64,000 nucleotides of DNA, taken from NCBI GenBank assembly GCA_963853835.1, contig OY970833.1, positions 20,678,974 to 20,742,973 on the forward strand. The letters are read 5' to 3'. This stretch comes from Calendula officinalis (taxonomy: Eukaryota > Streptophyta > Magnoliopsida > Asterales > Asteraceae). The position numbers were made by a program, and so were the translations under genes. Positions 36,034 through 48,987 of the stretch are shown piece by piece; position 1 is the first letter of the stretch, and each line of letters opens with the position of its first letter. Under the pieces are notes generated by a model that ran no database searches, was not told where the DNA came from, and worked only from the letters and a program-made list of their open reading frames with translations.

Positions 36034-36620
36034 TTTTTTGTTGTCTCTCAAACATAGAATGAGAAAAATAGCTTTTTAATGTGTTGATGGAAATGGGTTT
36101 TTGGTCATTTTCTTTCAAGTGATAGTTTTTGTGAGATACATATTAAAAGAAAGGATTGTACAACTTGAGTTACACAGGGTACAACTCTTTCTTGCAATGT
36201 GGACAGTATTAGAAAGAGAGTGGGTCAGAGTTGTGGTTGTCTTTTAAAAGTTTGAGGGTATTTAAGTCATTTTCAAAGTGTTGGAAAAAAAAAAAGATTG
36301 GGTAATGAAGATGAGGTGATGGCATTTGTGATAACAATAGGCATGGAGAAGCTTGGTGGTTATTTGTTGCAGTTTGGATATTTGTAATGCCACGTGGCAT
36401 TTGGGAATTGGTTGATTAAGGATGAGGGTAGTTTGTGTGGAGTAGAGTTTTGGGTCCTTATTTGCCAACCATATCAATTATCAAGCCTAGCTTCCATCTC
36501 CTGTACGTGCCATTTTGCTTTGCTCCTCATCATTTTCTTCAATTCCACTTTTTTTTGCCCATTCAAAAAAGAAAAAAGAAAAAAAAAGCTTATAAATGCA
36601 TGTAAATATACATTTTTTTA
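36034..36620 (-). promoter_or_regulatory. PRK upstream region with a 14-bp palindromic G-box
   Basis: The perfect palindrome ATGCCACGTGGCAT at 36387-36400 contains the ACGT-core G-box CACGTG, about 355 bp before the PRK start codon. G-boxes bound by bZIP and bHLH (PIF-type) factors are typical of light-regulated photosynthesis genes. Activity at this site is inferred. Confidence 0.6.
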
Positions 36621-36636
36621 AAAGGACATTCTTGAC

Positions 36637-36738
36637 TCAAGGTGCCCGAGCCTACTAAATGTTTACACAGAAAGGGATCGAACTCGTGACGTGTAGGAAG
36701 TCATTCAGTAACCTTTATCACTAGGTCACCACCATCCA
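36637..36738 (-). repeat. tRNA-derived SINE fragment
   Basis: On the minus strand there is a box B-like GAGTTCGATCCC, and about 40 bp upstream a box A-like TGACCTAGTGATAAAGG. These are the internal RNA polymerase III promoter boxes of tRNA-derived SINEs. No tRNA cloverleaf is preserved, so it is not a working tRNA gene. Confidence 0.6.
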
Positions 36739-37031
36739 TATGTAGATATATATATTTTTTAATTTCCCATACAACCTTTAAAGCAATAGTATAGTTCAAG
36801 ATTAACAAAACCCAATATCAACATTTGAGTCATTCAACCTTGAAGCTACAATATGAACAACTTATAAAACCCAAATGCAATCAAGAAAGAAATAGTATTT
36901 TATTTATGTTCCAGTAAACAATCAATTATACAAATAAAAGTATTACAATACACCATTCTAACTCGACTATCAGAATACGTACAAAACCAACTCACATGAA
37001 AAAACAAAACGTTATAGAGTAAGATGATACT

Positions 37032-39992
37032 TCACTTGTTCCCGCGGAAATACATGTAAACTTTCTGTATAAACCAAACAATTAAACAAATAAAAACATT
37101 GGTCTAAATTTTACAATGAAATGGAGATGAATGGTCTGTATCTAACTAACCTGAAGTACCCAAAAGCTTAGAAGTGATTCCAAGCAAAATAATCCAAATC
37201 CAACAAGATAAAAGATCTGCAACAAATGCGTTCTGTTAATTATATAAACTTACACTTACATTTATATAAGACTGGTGCCAATCGTTCACATCAGTTAACA
37301 CTCAACTGACATACTCATGCCAACAATACCCCTTATCTGCAGTTTTTAACTGATAAATACTAGTTAAAGACTTACCCCCGCAATTGCATGATCAGAAAAG
37401 ACATCGATTGCAGCTAGGATACCCCTGATGATTAAACAACAACAATCAGAATACATGTAAACAAACTACTCACTAATACCAAATTATTACAACTTAAGAA
37501 AAAAAGTAATACCAAATTATTACAATTTAAGAAAAGAAGGGCTTACGTCAATGATTTTCCATGAAAGACTATTGGGGGAGCAATAGCAGCAAAGATACAA
37601 AACCCAAGATGGAGCTGCAAATTCACAATGGACTTAAATTGTAAGTCATAAATTAGTTGAATAATTAATCATCAAATGCTGACACGGTAAAAACATACCA
37701 AGTAAAACATGAAAAACCAACCAAATTTTAAAGCACTGTCGGTCCTGCAAAATTATGAAACAGAATAGGGTTATGATCAACTTCTTTTATCACTCCAACA
37801 AATTCATGTAATAAAAGTAGAATCCAAAACATCGCAACAGGAAAAATTATACTTAATTTTGACGATTATTTTAGTTCTTGCCAAATCCACATTATGCTTT
37901 ATTTATAACATTTAAATTTTAGAAACAAAAATAGCTTAAATGGAAACAGGTCGAACAGCCCCCAAATTATTTATATGTATAAAACACCTAAATTTGGCCA
38001 AGAAGAGGTCAAGAATCTCGCCGAGATTTGGCCAAGAAGAGGTGAAAGCTTATAACAAATAATTCACTTATATTACTATCTAGTTATGTTTTATGTTATG
38101 CTTTATGTTTAATTTATTATTTTATTATAATTTTAACTATATATATTATATATTTAATATTCTACATAATATAAAAAACTGATATCCCACCGATATCTCA
38201 CTGTGATAAACACTATTTCAAATCTCGGTCCTTGACCGTTTCTGACCGAGATAACTGCATAGACATATACAACCAACTATATTTATCTGACTAGCTACAT
38301 GAGGATTCATCTATACAATCCAGATACAAATTGATCACGCCATCAGTTTCAGCTTCTAATTTTCTTTTATAAATTAATAAAGAAAAATACCTCATTGCAC
38401 GGTAGAGTGGCCTGTACCATAATACATACGAAAGTGGTACTCCAAGAAGTGCATAAATTGTTGCAAGGAAAAATATCTTCACACCTGTACATGGAAATCT
38501 TTGTATTTATATATATGCTCACAACTTAAAACACTGCCTTTTTTCACAAAAAAAAAAACAAAAAAAAAACAAAAAAAAGAAAAAAAACTTACCACCGCCT
38601 TTGATCCAACACACAATTACCGCTATGACATTAAAGGTAAGGCACAATACTATACCTGCATGGAAAGTGTTAATATTTCTGTAATATTCCTACTAGAAAC
38701 AATTAATCATTAAAAAAAAATCATACCTAACCAACTTGCAAAAGCCAAATACTGCAACTTTTGAGCATGAACTGGTATCTCATTGGCTATATCATGATGA
38801 ATTATTGGGAAAAATGGAGGCCAGTTTCTATCATCTGCTGGGATGGCAGCTGTTTTCACATGTAATCAGAGTAAAGTTTACAACTATGCCAACTATAAAC
38901 AGATACCAAGTTCAAGGAAAATGATATTAAACAGAAATACTTACCTCCAGCAACAACTTCTTCTCTTCGTTTGATATCCTTCAAGACACATGGTAATAAG
39001 TAAGTTTAAGTCATTCTATAATACATAACAAATAAATACAAACACAACACAATGTGTAGCAGTTCAAAATTGCAAATCCTTGCTAACAACATATTTTGTA
39101 CTAATTTTTTTTTATAATAAAACCGACCTTTTCTCGTCTTTTCAAGTCAGATTCCCAGTTTGAAAGTTCTGTTGCTTTTTTCTTTGGATCCTGGAATCAT
39201 GATACCAACCAGCACAGTAAGCATCCCAACAGAGAGTTTAAAGGAGCTAATAAATAAAAAAAAATTATGAAATTACATTTGATGAATCCAATGGTATATC
39301 AACAGTTGCATCATGTTTTTGACCATAACCAAAAGTATTAGCAACCATCTGAGGAATACGGGATTTTGATGCAGGAGCAGCATCTCCATTCTACAATTAA
39401 GTCATAAAAAGATGAGATGACATTAAAATAAATCAAATTACAGTAAGAAGTTTCCAGATTGCATTCTCTAATCATGTCCTAATATTAATATACAACCGAG
39501 TTGATAAAAACAAATCAATGCTTGTTTGATTCAAATGAAGTGCAAAATAAAATCATATTTTTTTTAAACAGCCAGATCCTAGCATCTAGTTAAACCTGTA
39601 TCCTTGCACCACAAGCCAATTTAATTAATCCACAAAATCAGCGGCATTAATGCAATGATCCTTACAAATAGAAAATCTTAATAGGAAACATTAACTCAAT
39701 CATTTCTAAATTAACAACCGACACAAAACACTACAATGCTACACACAATTATTTCAATTTTCATTGTAGTTTCTCAGATCTATAGCTAAAATGAGCCAAA
39801 TTACTAATAATCTACAGGCAGAACTCAAAATACTAAGCATATAAGTTAAAGAAACAAAATCTCGTTTAGTTAAGCCCTAAAACAATTGAATATCCAATTT
39901 ATGAGCTTAAAAGTAGGAAGATCCAGAGTAGAGATTACCGAAAATGGATTGACTTCTTCGTCAAAAGGATTCGGATCGTCACGGCGATTCAT
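37032..39992 (-). CDS. Secretory carrier-associated membrane protein (SCAMP)
   Basis: Twelve exons on the minus strand: 39992-39939, 39390-39277, 39190-39128, 38978-38945, 38849-38727, 38655-38593, 38484-38391, 37744-37699, 37614-37547, 37424-37376, 37216-37151, 37064-37032. They join in phase to 268 residues. The start MNRRDDPNPFDEEVNPFS carries the NPF endocytic motifs of SCAMPs. A charged coiled coil follows (KKKATELSNWESDLKRREK). Four hydrophobic segments surround the conserved NWPPFFPIIHHDI and the loop YVLWYRPLYRAMR. SCAMPs are four-pass proteins of the trans-Golgi/early endosome and plasma membrane. The C-terminus stops soon after YMYFRG (NK, stop), shorter than plant SCAMPs that carry a basic-alanine tail. 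Confidence 0.93.
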
Positions 39993-40539
39993 GGCTGATT
40001 TGAATTTCTAAATTAGAAATTGAAGGGAATAATTTTGCAGAAATAACTTCCGTAAAAAGTGGTTTGTTAATTTTCGTCTCTCTCACTCTCTTACTGCGCG
40101 TAAGTTGTTCATCTGTCTATTTTATTGCATAATAAAGCGGGATATTTTATAGTTTCATTTTAGGCCCCTCGAATTTGGCATATTTTCGTATTTCGTTTTA
40201 CTTGTTCCTCGAACAACAAATATAACAAGTAGTCAACAACGATAATATTCAAATTTTTTCAAATAAAAATAGAGAGATTAATTCCGGCAAGACCTCAAGC
40301 AAAAATATAAATGAGAGAAAATCAGTGCAAAATGTAAATGTGTGTTCATAACTATAAAAAAACATACACAACCAGTCAATTAAAATTGCAACTATAAAAA
40401 AATAGGTGTGAAAACTGCATATTTGATATTCCTTATGAGCAATAACCAGTAAATGACATATGCATTTATAAGCGGTTAATCTCCGCATTTCGTTGCAGAT
40501 TTAGTTTGAAAAACATAATCCTAAAGACCTAAAAATTAA
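39993..40539. other. SCAMP 5' flank
   Basis: The first 110 bases are a pyrimidine/purine-asymmetric leader (CTCTCTCACTCTC on the + strand), likely SCAMP 5' UTR and core promoter. The remainder is AT-rich with no gene seen. Confidence 0.45.
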
Positions 40540-40572
40540 TCTATCTATTCTATCTATATATATAAACAAAGG
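40540..40572 (+). mobile_element. Helitron 5' terminus
   Basis: Begins TC directly after an A (A40539|TC), reading TCTATCTATTC then TCTATCTATATATATAAAC and AAAGG. The same 5' sequence starts at 62975 right behind a Helitron 3' end, which supports calling it a terminus. A-to-T insertion is the Helitron rule. Its matching 3' end may be 62974, with later insertions in between; that pairing is inferred. Confidence 0.75.
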
Positions 40573-41742
40573 TTTTAAGTGCCACATGACCCTTTCTTAA
40601 GCCACCACCATGCCACATGGCAGTATATTATTGGCTGTAATTATGTTTTTCCCGCCCACAAACACTCTTCTCCATAACCCGTCTTTTTATTTTCATATTT
40701 TTCATAAATTTACGGTTAAAACTTCCTTATAATAAAGCAAATCTTAATACCATGTTTAATACGTGTCAACAATTTATGGAAACCACCCCATATTAATGAG
40801 CCACCCCATATTAATGCGTAAATGCTTATACGAAGCTCTTAATACCTATCTTACATTTTTTTTATAATACCAAACTTTGGCCGAGATTTACCCCATAAAT
40901 TATAGGAAGTTCTTATTCTAAAATTACATAAACCATATTACCAATTTTAAGTAATTCGAATAATACGCAGAAAAAAAAAACAAACAGTTGTCCTTCCACA
41001 ATAATAATACTGTTCCGGAAACCAGGCACTTTCTGTAATTTCCCTGCAAATTATTAATGACTAAATAACTATTTATTAGTGCAGATTGAACACTCTTAAA
41101 ATACAACACTTATTTTCAGAAAGTAATCAATTCAAATTTATTCATATTAATTTTAAACACCGAAATAGTTTGCAAAAGACCGACTTTATTTTGACAATTC
41201 CCATGAAAATGTACATTTTTAAGAAATACGATTTTAGGAGGTTTCTAAATGTCAACAACTCATCAATTAATTCGCAAATTAATTAATTTGGAAATCCATT
41301 AATTTGGAAACCGTATCATTTTTCTCATTCATTCCGTATTTACCGAAATTAATAATAATGCACTTTTGGAAAACAATTAATTCGAAGAACCAAAATGGTA
41401 GGAGTTAGTGGAAGAGTGGTGGCGGTTTTAGGAAACTGAATTTCTAAAAACCGTTCATTATCATATCTATATATTTACCTGGTTCCGAATGAATGCCAGG
41501 CTTAGTATTTTCCATATCCATCTTCGAGTCCAAGTTCCACACATCAGCATATACCAGCGATCTGCATCAGGTATAACAAATGTGTTACATTTTTCATGCT
41601 AACTCGATAAATCCTTTTTCTGTTAAGCAACACCTGCATATTCATACCTACATTTCGATAAAAGTGTTACTTGATTCTGCTTTATAATCCAAAAATCAGT
41701 GTTTATATTGATGTTTTTTATGTTGTTTTTCTAGCAGCAGTC
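40573..41742 (+). other. Helitron leader before the second RPA-like gene
   Basis: No coding sequence recognised. The last 250 bases (ACCTGGTTCCGAATGAATGCC onward) look like a 5' UTR, with a possible intron whose acceptor is the TTTCTAG near 41734. Confidence 0.4.
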
Positions 41743-44213
41743 ATGACGAAATCAAATGATGTAGCTTTTATCAGAGAGATCCTAGACTGTGATAATGACT
41801 TCACTCTTAAGGTCCGGATACTAAGGTTGTGGCAGCAACCCGCTCACATCAACCGTCACCAAATTTACTCATTGGAGATGATTTTGATGGATGAGGAGGT
41901 AATTTAAGATAAAAATCATTGACACAATGATATATTCAACTCTCACTTTTTATTAAATGCATAATCCTAATTACTTATATAATTTAATTTTTTTCTGCAA
42001 GGGGAATAAAATACAAGCATGCATACTAAAAAATTTGATATCTCTTTTCGGCAAAATGGTTAAGCAAGATTGTGCTTATTATATTACTGGAGCAAGTCAT
42101 TGTAAAAACACGGGCAATTTCAAGTTCTCTGACCATCATCGTAAATTATCCATAACTTCCAAAACGAAGATTAAAGTATGCTCAGAGTTTTCAGGATCCT
42201 CACATGGTTTCGAATTTGCGGAATACGGGTCCATTTTATCAAGCCAATTACCTGACTCGAAATCAGTTGGTTAGTTTTCAGCCTTTACAGAACCAACCTT
42301 TATTTTAAAAATATTTAACACTTCCTGACTTATACAATTTTTTTTATTATAGACATCATTGGTCAAATATATAAATGTGAAGCTTTGAATGATACAAGTA
42401 ATGACAAGACCAAACATAAGATGAATGTGCATATTCAAAATCACGAGTTTGTATCCTATTATTTTCACATGTCAACTATAGTTAATAATTATTTTTATAA
42501 ATTTATTGACTTTACGTTTATTTTGGTTATATTTCAGTAATGGCAGATTGATGGTGACTTTATGGGGTGATAATGCATCTAAGATGCATCAATATATATC
42601 CACTCATAACAAAAATGAACGGGCTTTTCTTGTCTTGCAATTTGCAAAGATAAATAATTACCTTGGTAATCTTCTTATAATGAACCTTTTTTTATTAATA
42701 ATACAACATTGTTATTTCTCTTATTTAATTTGTGTAAACTTTATTAAGATTCTATAAGTGTGACCACCTACTATCAAGCAAGCAAGCTTTTCATCAACAC
42801 TGACTTACCTGAAATTATTAATTTCAGTTTAAAGAATTGTAAGTAATATAATATTATATTATATAAAGTTATTTTTTCTATTATAAATTCATTGACCTCA
42901 TCCAAATACACATGTGGTAGGCTGGTTGCTGGTTCTGGAGAGCAGAAATCAACATCATTTATAACTGTGGTTCCTTCAAATTCTTACTCAATTAAAGATG
43001 ACTTTCTAAAAAACCACGAGTTTTCTACAATTGCTGAAATCTTAGAGCCAGTGGAGGTACAAAATACCATTCATATATTAATTGTATTGTTTAGGATTGC
43101 ATGATTATGTTAAAAATATATTTGTTATATTTGATAAAACAGGTTAAAAAAGTGATAGTTTTATGTACCATTTATGGAATACGGAAAGATATAAAGTGGT
43201 ACTATGACGCATGCGTACATTGTAGACGTGCGGCTGAAGAGAAATGGTTAATAGCAGATGATGATGGTTTAGAAGGTTTTAACCATACCCAGATTTTCGA
43301 GTGTAATACAGTAGAATGCAAAGAGAAAAAGCAAGTGTTTACACCAAGGTGCATAATACTGATTTTCTTTTTTTATAATATCGCACTATTAATTATTATT
43401 TATAACATTATAATCCAAACAACCTATACAGGTTCAAAATTCCTTTACGTATTCAGGACAACACTGGGTCTCTTACCGTCACTTTGTTTGATCGTGACGC
43501 CAACAAAATACTCGATACCAAGTGTATTAATATTGTTGAAAGGATTAAGAAGGTTACGTTGCATAAACCTTTTTATTTAATTTTAATTGTTTGATTAGTT
43601 TGTCTAATAACCGAAATAATTAGCAGGCAGGTGGGTCTCTAAAAAATATTCCTGAAGAATTTATACCTCTGGAAGATAGGAAATTTGCTTTTAAGCTTCA
43701 TATAACACAATTCAATGTTGAAAAAAAAAAATAATCTTTATAGCGTCTCATATATAACTGAGGATAAAGATATCATCTCAACCTTAGAGAAGAAATGGAA
43801 TCTTGAACAGGTTGTTGTATATTTCAAGTTTTCCACTATCTTAAACGAGATTTTTTTCTTGAGTGTTTTTTATGTTTCAAACACAGGTTTCTAATGAGGA
43901 TTCATTTAGTGTGGGGAATTCAGATCGTGTGTCTAATTTGGTGAAGGTAACTTTGAATGTTGAAATGGTTTTAATAATATATAATACGAAGTTTAACTCC
44001 TTTGGCTCGGGGAATGCAGGATGTGCTTTCGGAAACGGGTGCAGTTTAACTCCTATAGGTGTGGACTCCTCTACAGCAACCAGCCCATCTAAAGTGTTTA
44101 GTACACCCATCTTAAAGAGAAAATTTGATGAAGAAGTGGAATCAAATGACTTCAACTCAAGTTCAAAGGATCACAAAGGAAAAGGACTTTTGGTGCCCAA
44201 GGTTGAGAAGTGA
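41743..44213 (+). pseudogene. RPA70-like gene of a second Helitron, decayed
   Basis: Fragments of a replication protein A large-subunit-like protein in the usual order. Exon 1 (41743-41898, MTKSNDVAFIREI) and exon 2 (42002-42269, NKIQACILKNLI) form the first OB fold. Then come DIIGQIYKCEALNDT from 42352 and NGRLMVTLWGDNASKMHQY near 42540. A zinc-ribbon-like segment (WYYDACVHCRRAAEEKW) lies near 43200, then IPLRIQDNTGSLTVTLFDRDA near 43440-43505. The tail has KRKFDEEVES, a likely nuclear signal (43863-44213). Several segments fall in different frames without clean splice sites, and a stop follows near 43732, so I call it a pseudogene. It is divergent from the copy at 1944-4479. Confidence 0.75.
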
Positions 44214-46643
44214 TATGATCGTTAGTGCAAGTTTTTTAATTACTTTTATGGCATGTTTCTTGCGTTTTTTTCTTTCGTTAAGACTTTAGTAATTTCGTTT
44301 TTGAGTATCTTTTTATTTTGTCAATGTAACTTTGTGGGTCTTTTTGAACACGTTTTAAATGAAGCCTTCTTTAGTTTGTATTTGCTACTTTTTTGTGCAA
44401 TTTGTTCTTCAAGATTTGACTGCTTTGAAGTGCTTTTGATATTTATTATTAACAACTAAATCCTCTTTGAAGTGCTTTTGATATTTATAACAACTAAATC
44501 CTCGCTTATAAAGAAAAATTAAAATTTCTTAATTTGTGTTGTTCTTTTAAAAGGAAATTATAGTTTCCTTTATAATTTACGTTTCCAATTGAAAATCTAA
44601 AATACTCGAAAATTTAGCATGTCTGGAAATTCAATTACTTAAATCAAACTCATTTCCTAAAATACGAAATAAGTAAAAAGGAAATATACAATATATCAAA
44701 TTTAGATAGCAAACTGTAAGAAAAATAATTTATCTATCTAATATATAATATAGCAAATTGTCCAAGTAAATAATTCAGTTACTTAAATAATTCACCTATC
44801 TAATATAAAATACGGGGATTTATAGCAAATTGTAAGAAATATATAAACTAAAATAAAGGAACACTTACATATCGATTTTTGCATTATATTGTGGAACATG
44901 TTCTCCTAATCTTCCAAATTTCTTTATTTTTCCGGCCATCAACGACCACATATGTAATTGCTGTCCACATAATAATTTTAAAAATTAAACAATAAAATAT
45001 AACCGATAGAACCTATAAACTGTTCCCACTCATTTTTTGCATTTTTTTATTATGAAACCGATATAAACTGTTCCCACTTACTTTTTTGAATTTTTATGGA
45101 ACCGAAATAAACTGTTCCCACTCATTTTTGTGCTATAAAAACAGTAGTCATCTAGCTTATACAGCAAAAAAAATATTTTACCATATAAAGACTTTCACTG
45201 ACAAAATTCAGCTGCTCTACAAAGATTGAACAAATTCCAGGTGCTCCGCAAAGAGAAGGTAAAAAAAGTTATTTCAGATTTTTGTATTTTCTAATGTAAT
45301 TCTAGAATTCTTCATCTGACCCTTTTTATAGATATTCAAAAAAATCGGTTGATAAGAACCATGTGAAATAGCAGATCCATTTTTGTATGACAAATACCAG
45401 ATCCATTTTTGTAAATCATGATGAAAAAATACTCAAAATCTCAAACTATTACACCTGTACAAGTATAGATGTGAAATTGTGGATCCTTAGTTTAAATTAA
45501 TCATATTTAGAAGAAATTTAATGAATCTGTCCAAAATTAAATAAACTTCAACTTCAGTAAATGACTTTTACACAACTTCAAGGCTTAATTGTATTTAACT
45601 ATTTACACAGATCACGTAATCTGCAGGCATATTCGCATAACAAGAAAAGTAGAATGAGGAACACACTTACGGAATACTAAATGCCTTGAAGCTGCATCAA
45701 CCCATCTTCTTAATAGGTATGATCTGAATAAACCCTCCATAATGATTCTGTTGTCTTTTCAATCCTAACCTACATTATAAAAAAACAATAATTTACATCA
45801 TCAGCCCACAATAGCCTATAAACTCAGTAAGGATTTCAAATTACATAAAGAGATAACGTAGTATTTATGAACATATTTCCTCAATTTTGACACCATTTCA
45901 AACCTTAATATTTACTTATATTTTCAATTTACCACTATAATCTCTCTTACTAGGATTACATATTTAACTAATCGAAGGAGGTATTACATCAATTAAAGAA
46001 ACTTATAAGCCTTAACCTAAATTAGTTACTTAAAGATGCATCAGAATATACTTCTCACCTGCAATTTTGACGATTTTTTAAAAACTGAATTAGCTCTAAA
46101 AGACCGAAACAGATTGCATTATTAACGAAACCCTAGCAACATTAAAATACAAGACAAATTTTTTACCTATTTCTAAACACAAACCCCCAGAGTAAGTCTT
46201 CGAAGTAAGGCCGCTGTATTATCCAATATCGGACGGTGTTAGAGGCGGTGGTCGGCGATCATCGGTCGTATGATGCGACTTTCGGATTGTGGATCTTCAA
46301 CGTCGGAGGTCGTTGGGTGGATTTCGACAATCGTAGATGGAAATCGTAGGGTTTCAGAAGTTGATGTGTTTTTCGTTTCAATCTGCGTTTTCGTTGTTGC
46401 GTAGGGTTTAGACGGACTTCTTTGCGATTTGAAATTTTCGTCTGCGGCATACTCGAATACCCTAGAAACATTTGCAAGATTCAGTTTTATTGAAAGCCCA
46501 TATAATACAAATAAAAGTAAATATTAGGCCCAAGAGATAAATTAGTTTTGGATTTGGGTTTCATTGATATATCCAAGCACTATATAGCCCACAAGCAGTA
46601 CATTAAACTATTTAGCCCAAATCAGTGATTTTTTAGTATCTAA
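44214..46643. other. AT-rich region after the second RPA-like gene
   Basis: No gene I can support. Around 45013-45130 ATAAACTGTTCCCACT occurs three times, spaced about 55 bp and embedded in T-rich sequence, a small tandem repeat. It is followed by TATA-like GCTATAAAAACAG at about 45131, which could be the remnant promoter of a lost Rep/helicase gene. A minus-strand frame at 46259-46477 has no recognisable family. Confidence 0.4.
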
Positions 46644-48987
46644 TCTTTACTATATTATAAAGAGTTTACCCCTTCCATAATTAGCAAGGCTGAAAATTCA
46701 GCCAACACACTTGCCATTTTTGTCTTGATTCAAGTCTTAAAAATAAAACGCAGGCTGTAAGAATCGAACACGAGACCAATGGGAAAGTACACATAAACTT
46801 TAACCAACTGAACTCCAACGATAGATGCATTTCGTTTTCAAATTAATATATATAGTGATACAGAGTGCCCTAAATAATCTGCACCCTAAAAACCCCCCGT
46901 CGATTCAATCCCCCATAAACTCCTCGATTCCAATGAGAAACTCCTCGATTCCATTGCCCTCGGTTTCTTCAACCTCCACTCTATGTCTATGTATGCTCGG
47001 TACCTTCAACCATTTCGATTGCTTCTTCTCCCATCGGCATCCTTTCTTCATCAATGGCTTTTACATCTCAAGCCATTCTGATTTCACAGTAAACGGGCCA
47101 CCTGATCCATTATAGTGAGTTTTCTTTTTCTTTTGTTTTGTCTCTGTTTAGGATCTTGATTATGTTGATTTATGTTAATTTTGGTTTTGTTACGGATTCT
47201 AGATGGTTTAAGTTGTTAATTGTACTCCTACTTCTTCATGTATTTGTAGATCTTGTTCTTTTAATATATTTGATGTTACAAAACTACCTTCAAACAATTC
47301 AGTTCAAATGATGTTTGCATGAATCAAATTTTATGCTTGAATCGAACTGTTGTTTTAATTCTTTGTCTTGAATATTTGTCCCCTTGCAGTATGATGATGA
47401 TAATTTGCTATAATTTTTGGGAATCAGCCGATCATGGTTTTTGGGGTTATTTTACTTTTTTTTTTTTACAGATTTATAGAGTTGGGAGAAAACAATGGAT
47501 TGTCATAGTCCAGGTCAAGGTTTAATGCCTGCAAGTTTCAAGTTTAAAACAACACGTCTTGAAGGTGATGATGAAACTGCAACTGAAAAAATTTTAGACC
47601 TTGATTTTGGTGAGGCTGCAATTAGACGTGTTGCTGCTGTTGATTCTGGTAACTACAGTATTAACACTTGTATAAATATGCATTTTTAAACTGATTGTGT
47701 GATTCCCAATTATTTTAAGTACATAAAATGACTAAATATAACATGATTTCTTTGTTAAAAAAGAGATATGTATTATCAAATGTGACTAAATTTCTCTCAA
47801 AGAACGTAAATATTGTTTTACCATTTGATAATCAGTTTTGATGAATCTTTTTTTCCTAATAGTGGGCTTCTTCATTCCAATCCAGGTATTAACAGGTCTA
47901 TCTATTTCAATTGATTCTTCGATATAGATTGAATTGTGGCTTCAGTTGATGAACATAAACGGTTATCGACCCAGGAATACCTGTTTAATTTAATCGACTT
48001 TCGTCTTACTAAAAGCAATTCGTATATGTCTTTTTAATGTTTTAAGTTATATAGTGTCCTTTTCAACTCTATTTGCAGTTTGTTGGAATGACAAAATAAA
48101 TTATAAGAAAAGGAGACTGAGCTGTGATAATTTATTTTCCATTTTTGACTTACATACCCACGGAAGACGAAGACAAATGGAATGTGTCATTTGTCATGCG
48201 TTCAAAGTATGGTTTCTACTTACAACTGCCTAAAAATTATGTTGTGACTTGTGACTATCAAAGAAGTAGCAGGAAGAACTGTCGCTGTTGTTGCCTTTTC
48301 AGGTTAGTAATTCCTTTGATGATAATCAGCTCATTTTGATTAAAACTCCAAAAAAATATAGTGAAATCCTTGACAAATCAATTTATTTTCTGACAACTCA
48401 GGTTTTGTCACTGATGAAGATGTTGTCCCTCGGAATCATTAGCTCAAGACACCCTAAATAGTAATAGTCAGTTTAAAGTAAAAAGTGGTATTTTTGTGGG
48501 ATGTGTCAAAGTTTGAAATGCAAATATTTATTGTTAAATTCTATCTCTTCATTGTTATCTTTCTCCACATGAATAACTTTGTAAAATTTTATTTGTAGAG
48601 AAGCAATTATAGAAGAACCAAATAGAAACATTTATTCATTGGCCCAACTGATTGATGGTTACCCCTAATGAACTGAAAACCATCCTAATAAGATCATATC
48701 ACTCTTTTAATTTAAGATTTAAGAATGAGAATTTTTTATTTTTTGGTCTTATGTTTGCTTCATTCAACTTTCTTAAAATAAATGAGCTTGAGGAATAGGG
48801 GTGTAAACGAGTCGATGATGATGAAACATGCTCGCTTATGTATTCTGTGTTTGTTTGTTCCTTTGACCGAGTCTCGTAAACAAACTTTATGCAACGTAAA
48901 ATATAGTTGTAGGGTATCCGTCGCCGCATTGTGCATGTACATATAGATACATGATACACATCGCCGCATTGCGCGGGTACCTGCTAG
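46644..48987 (+). mobile_element. 2.3-kb non-autonomous Helitron
   Basis: Candidate 5' end TCTTTACTATATTATAAAG after an A (46643). The 3' end has a GC-rich CGCCGCATTGCGCGGG hairpin-like segment followed by TACCTG and CTAG (48984-48987), then host T. A second, diverged copy of the 3' motif (GTCGCCGCATTGTGC) lies about 50 bp earlier. The interior has no transposase. It includes gene-like stretches, for example the frame at 47495-47689 with LDLDFGEAAIRRVAAVDSG, but I cannot name the donor gene. Confidence 0.65.
46750..46826 (-). repeat. tRNA-like sequence (SINE or tRNA pseudogene)
   Basis: On the minus strand GTTCAGTTGGTTAAAGT resembles box A and GTGTTCGATTC resembles box B of a tRNA promoter, about 35 bp apart. 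Stems do not form a complete cloverleaf. It lies just inside the 5' end of the Helitron. Confidence 0.5.

Noticed and set aside
46259..46477. Minus-strand frame with many basic residues
   Set aside because: No recognisable domain, no splice context, and low-complexity composition; not supported as a gene.
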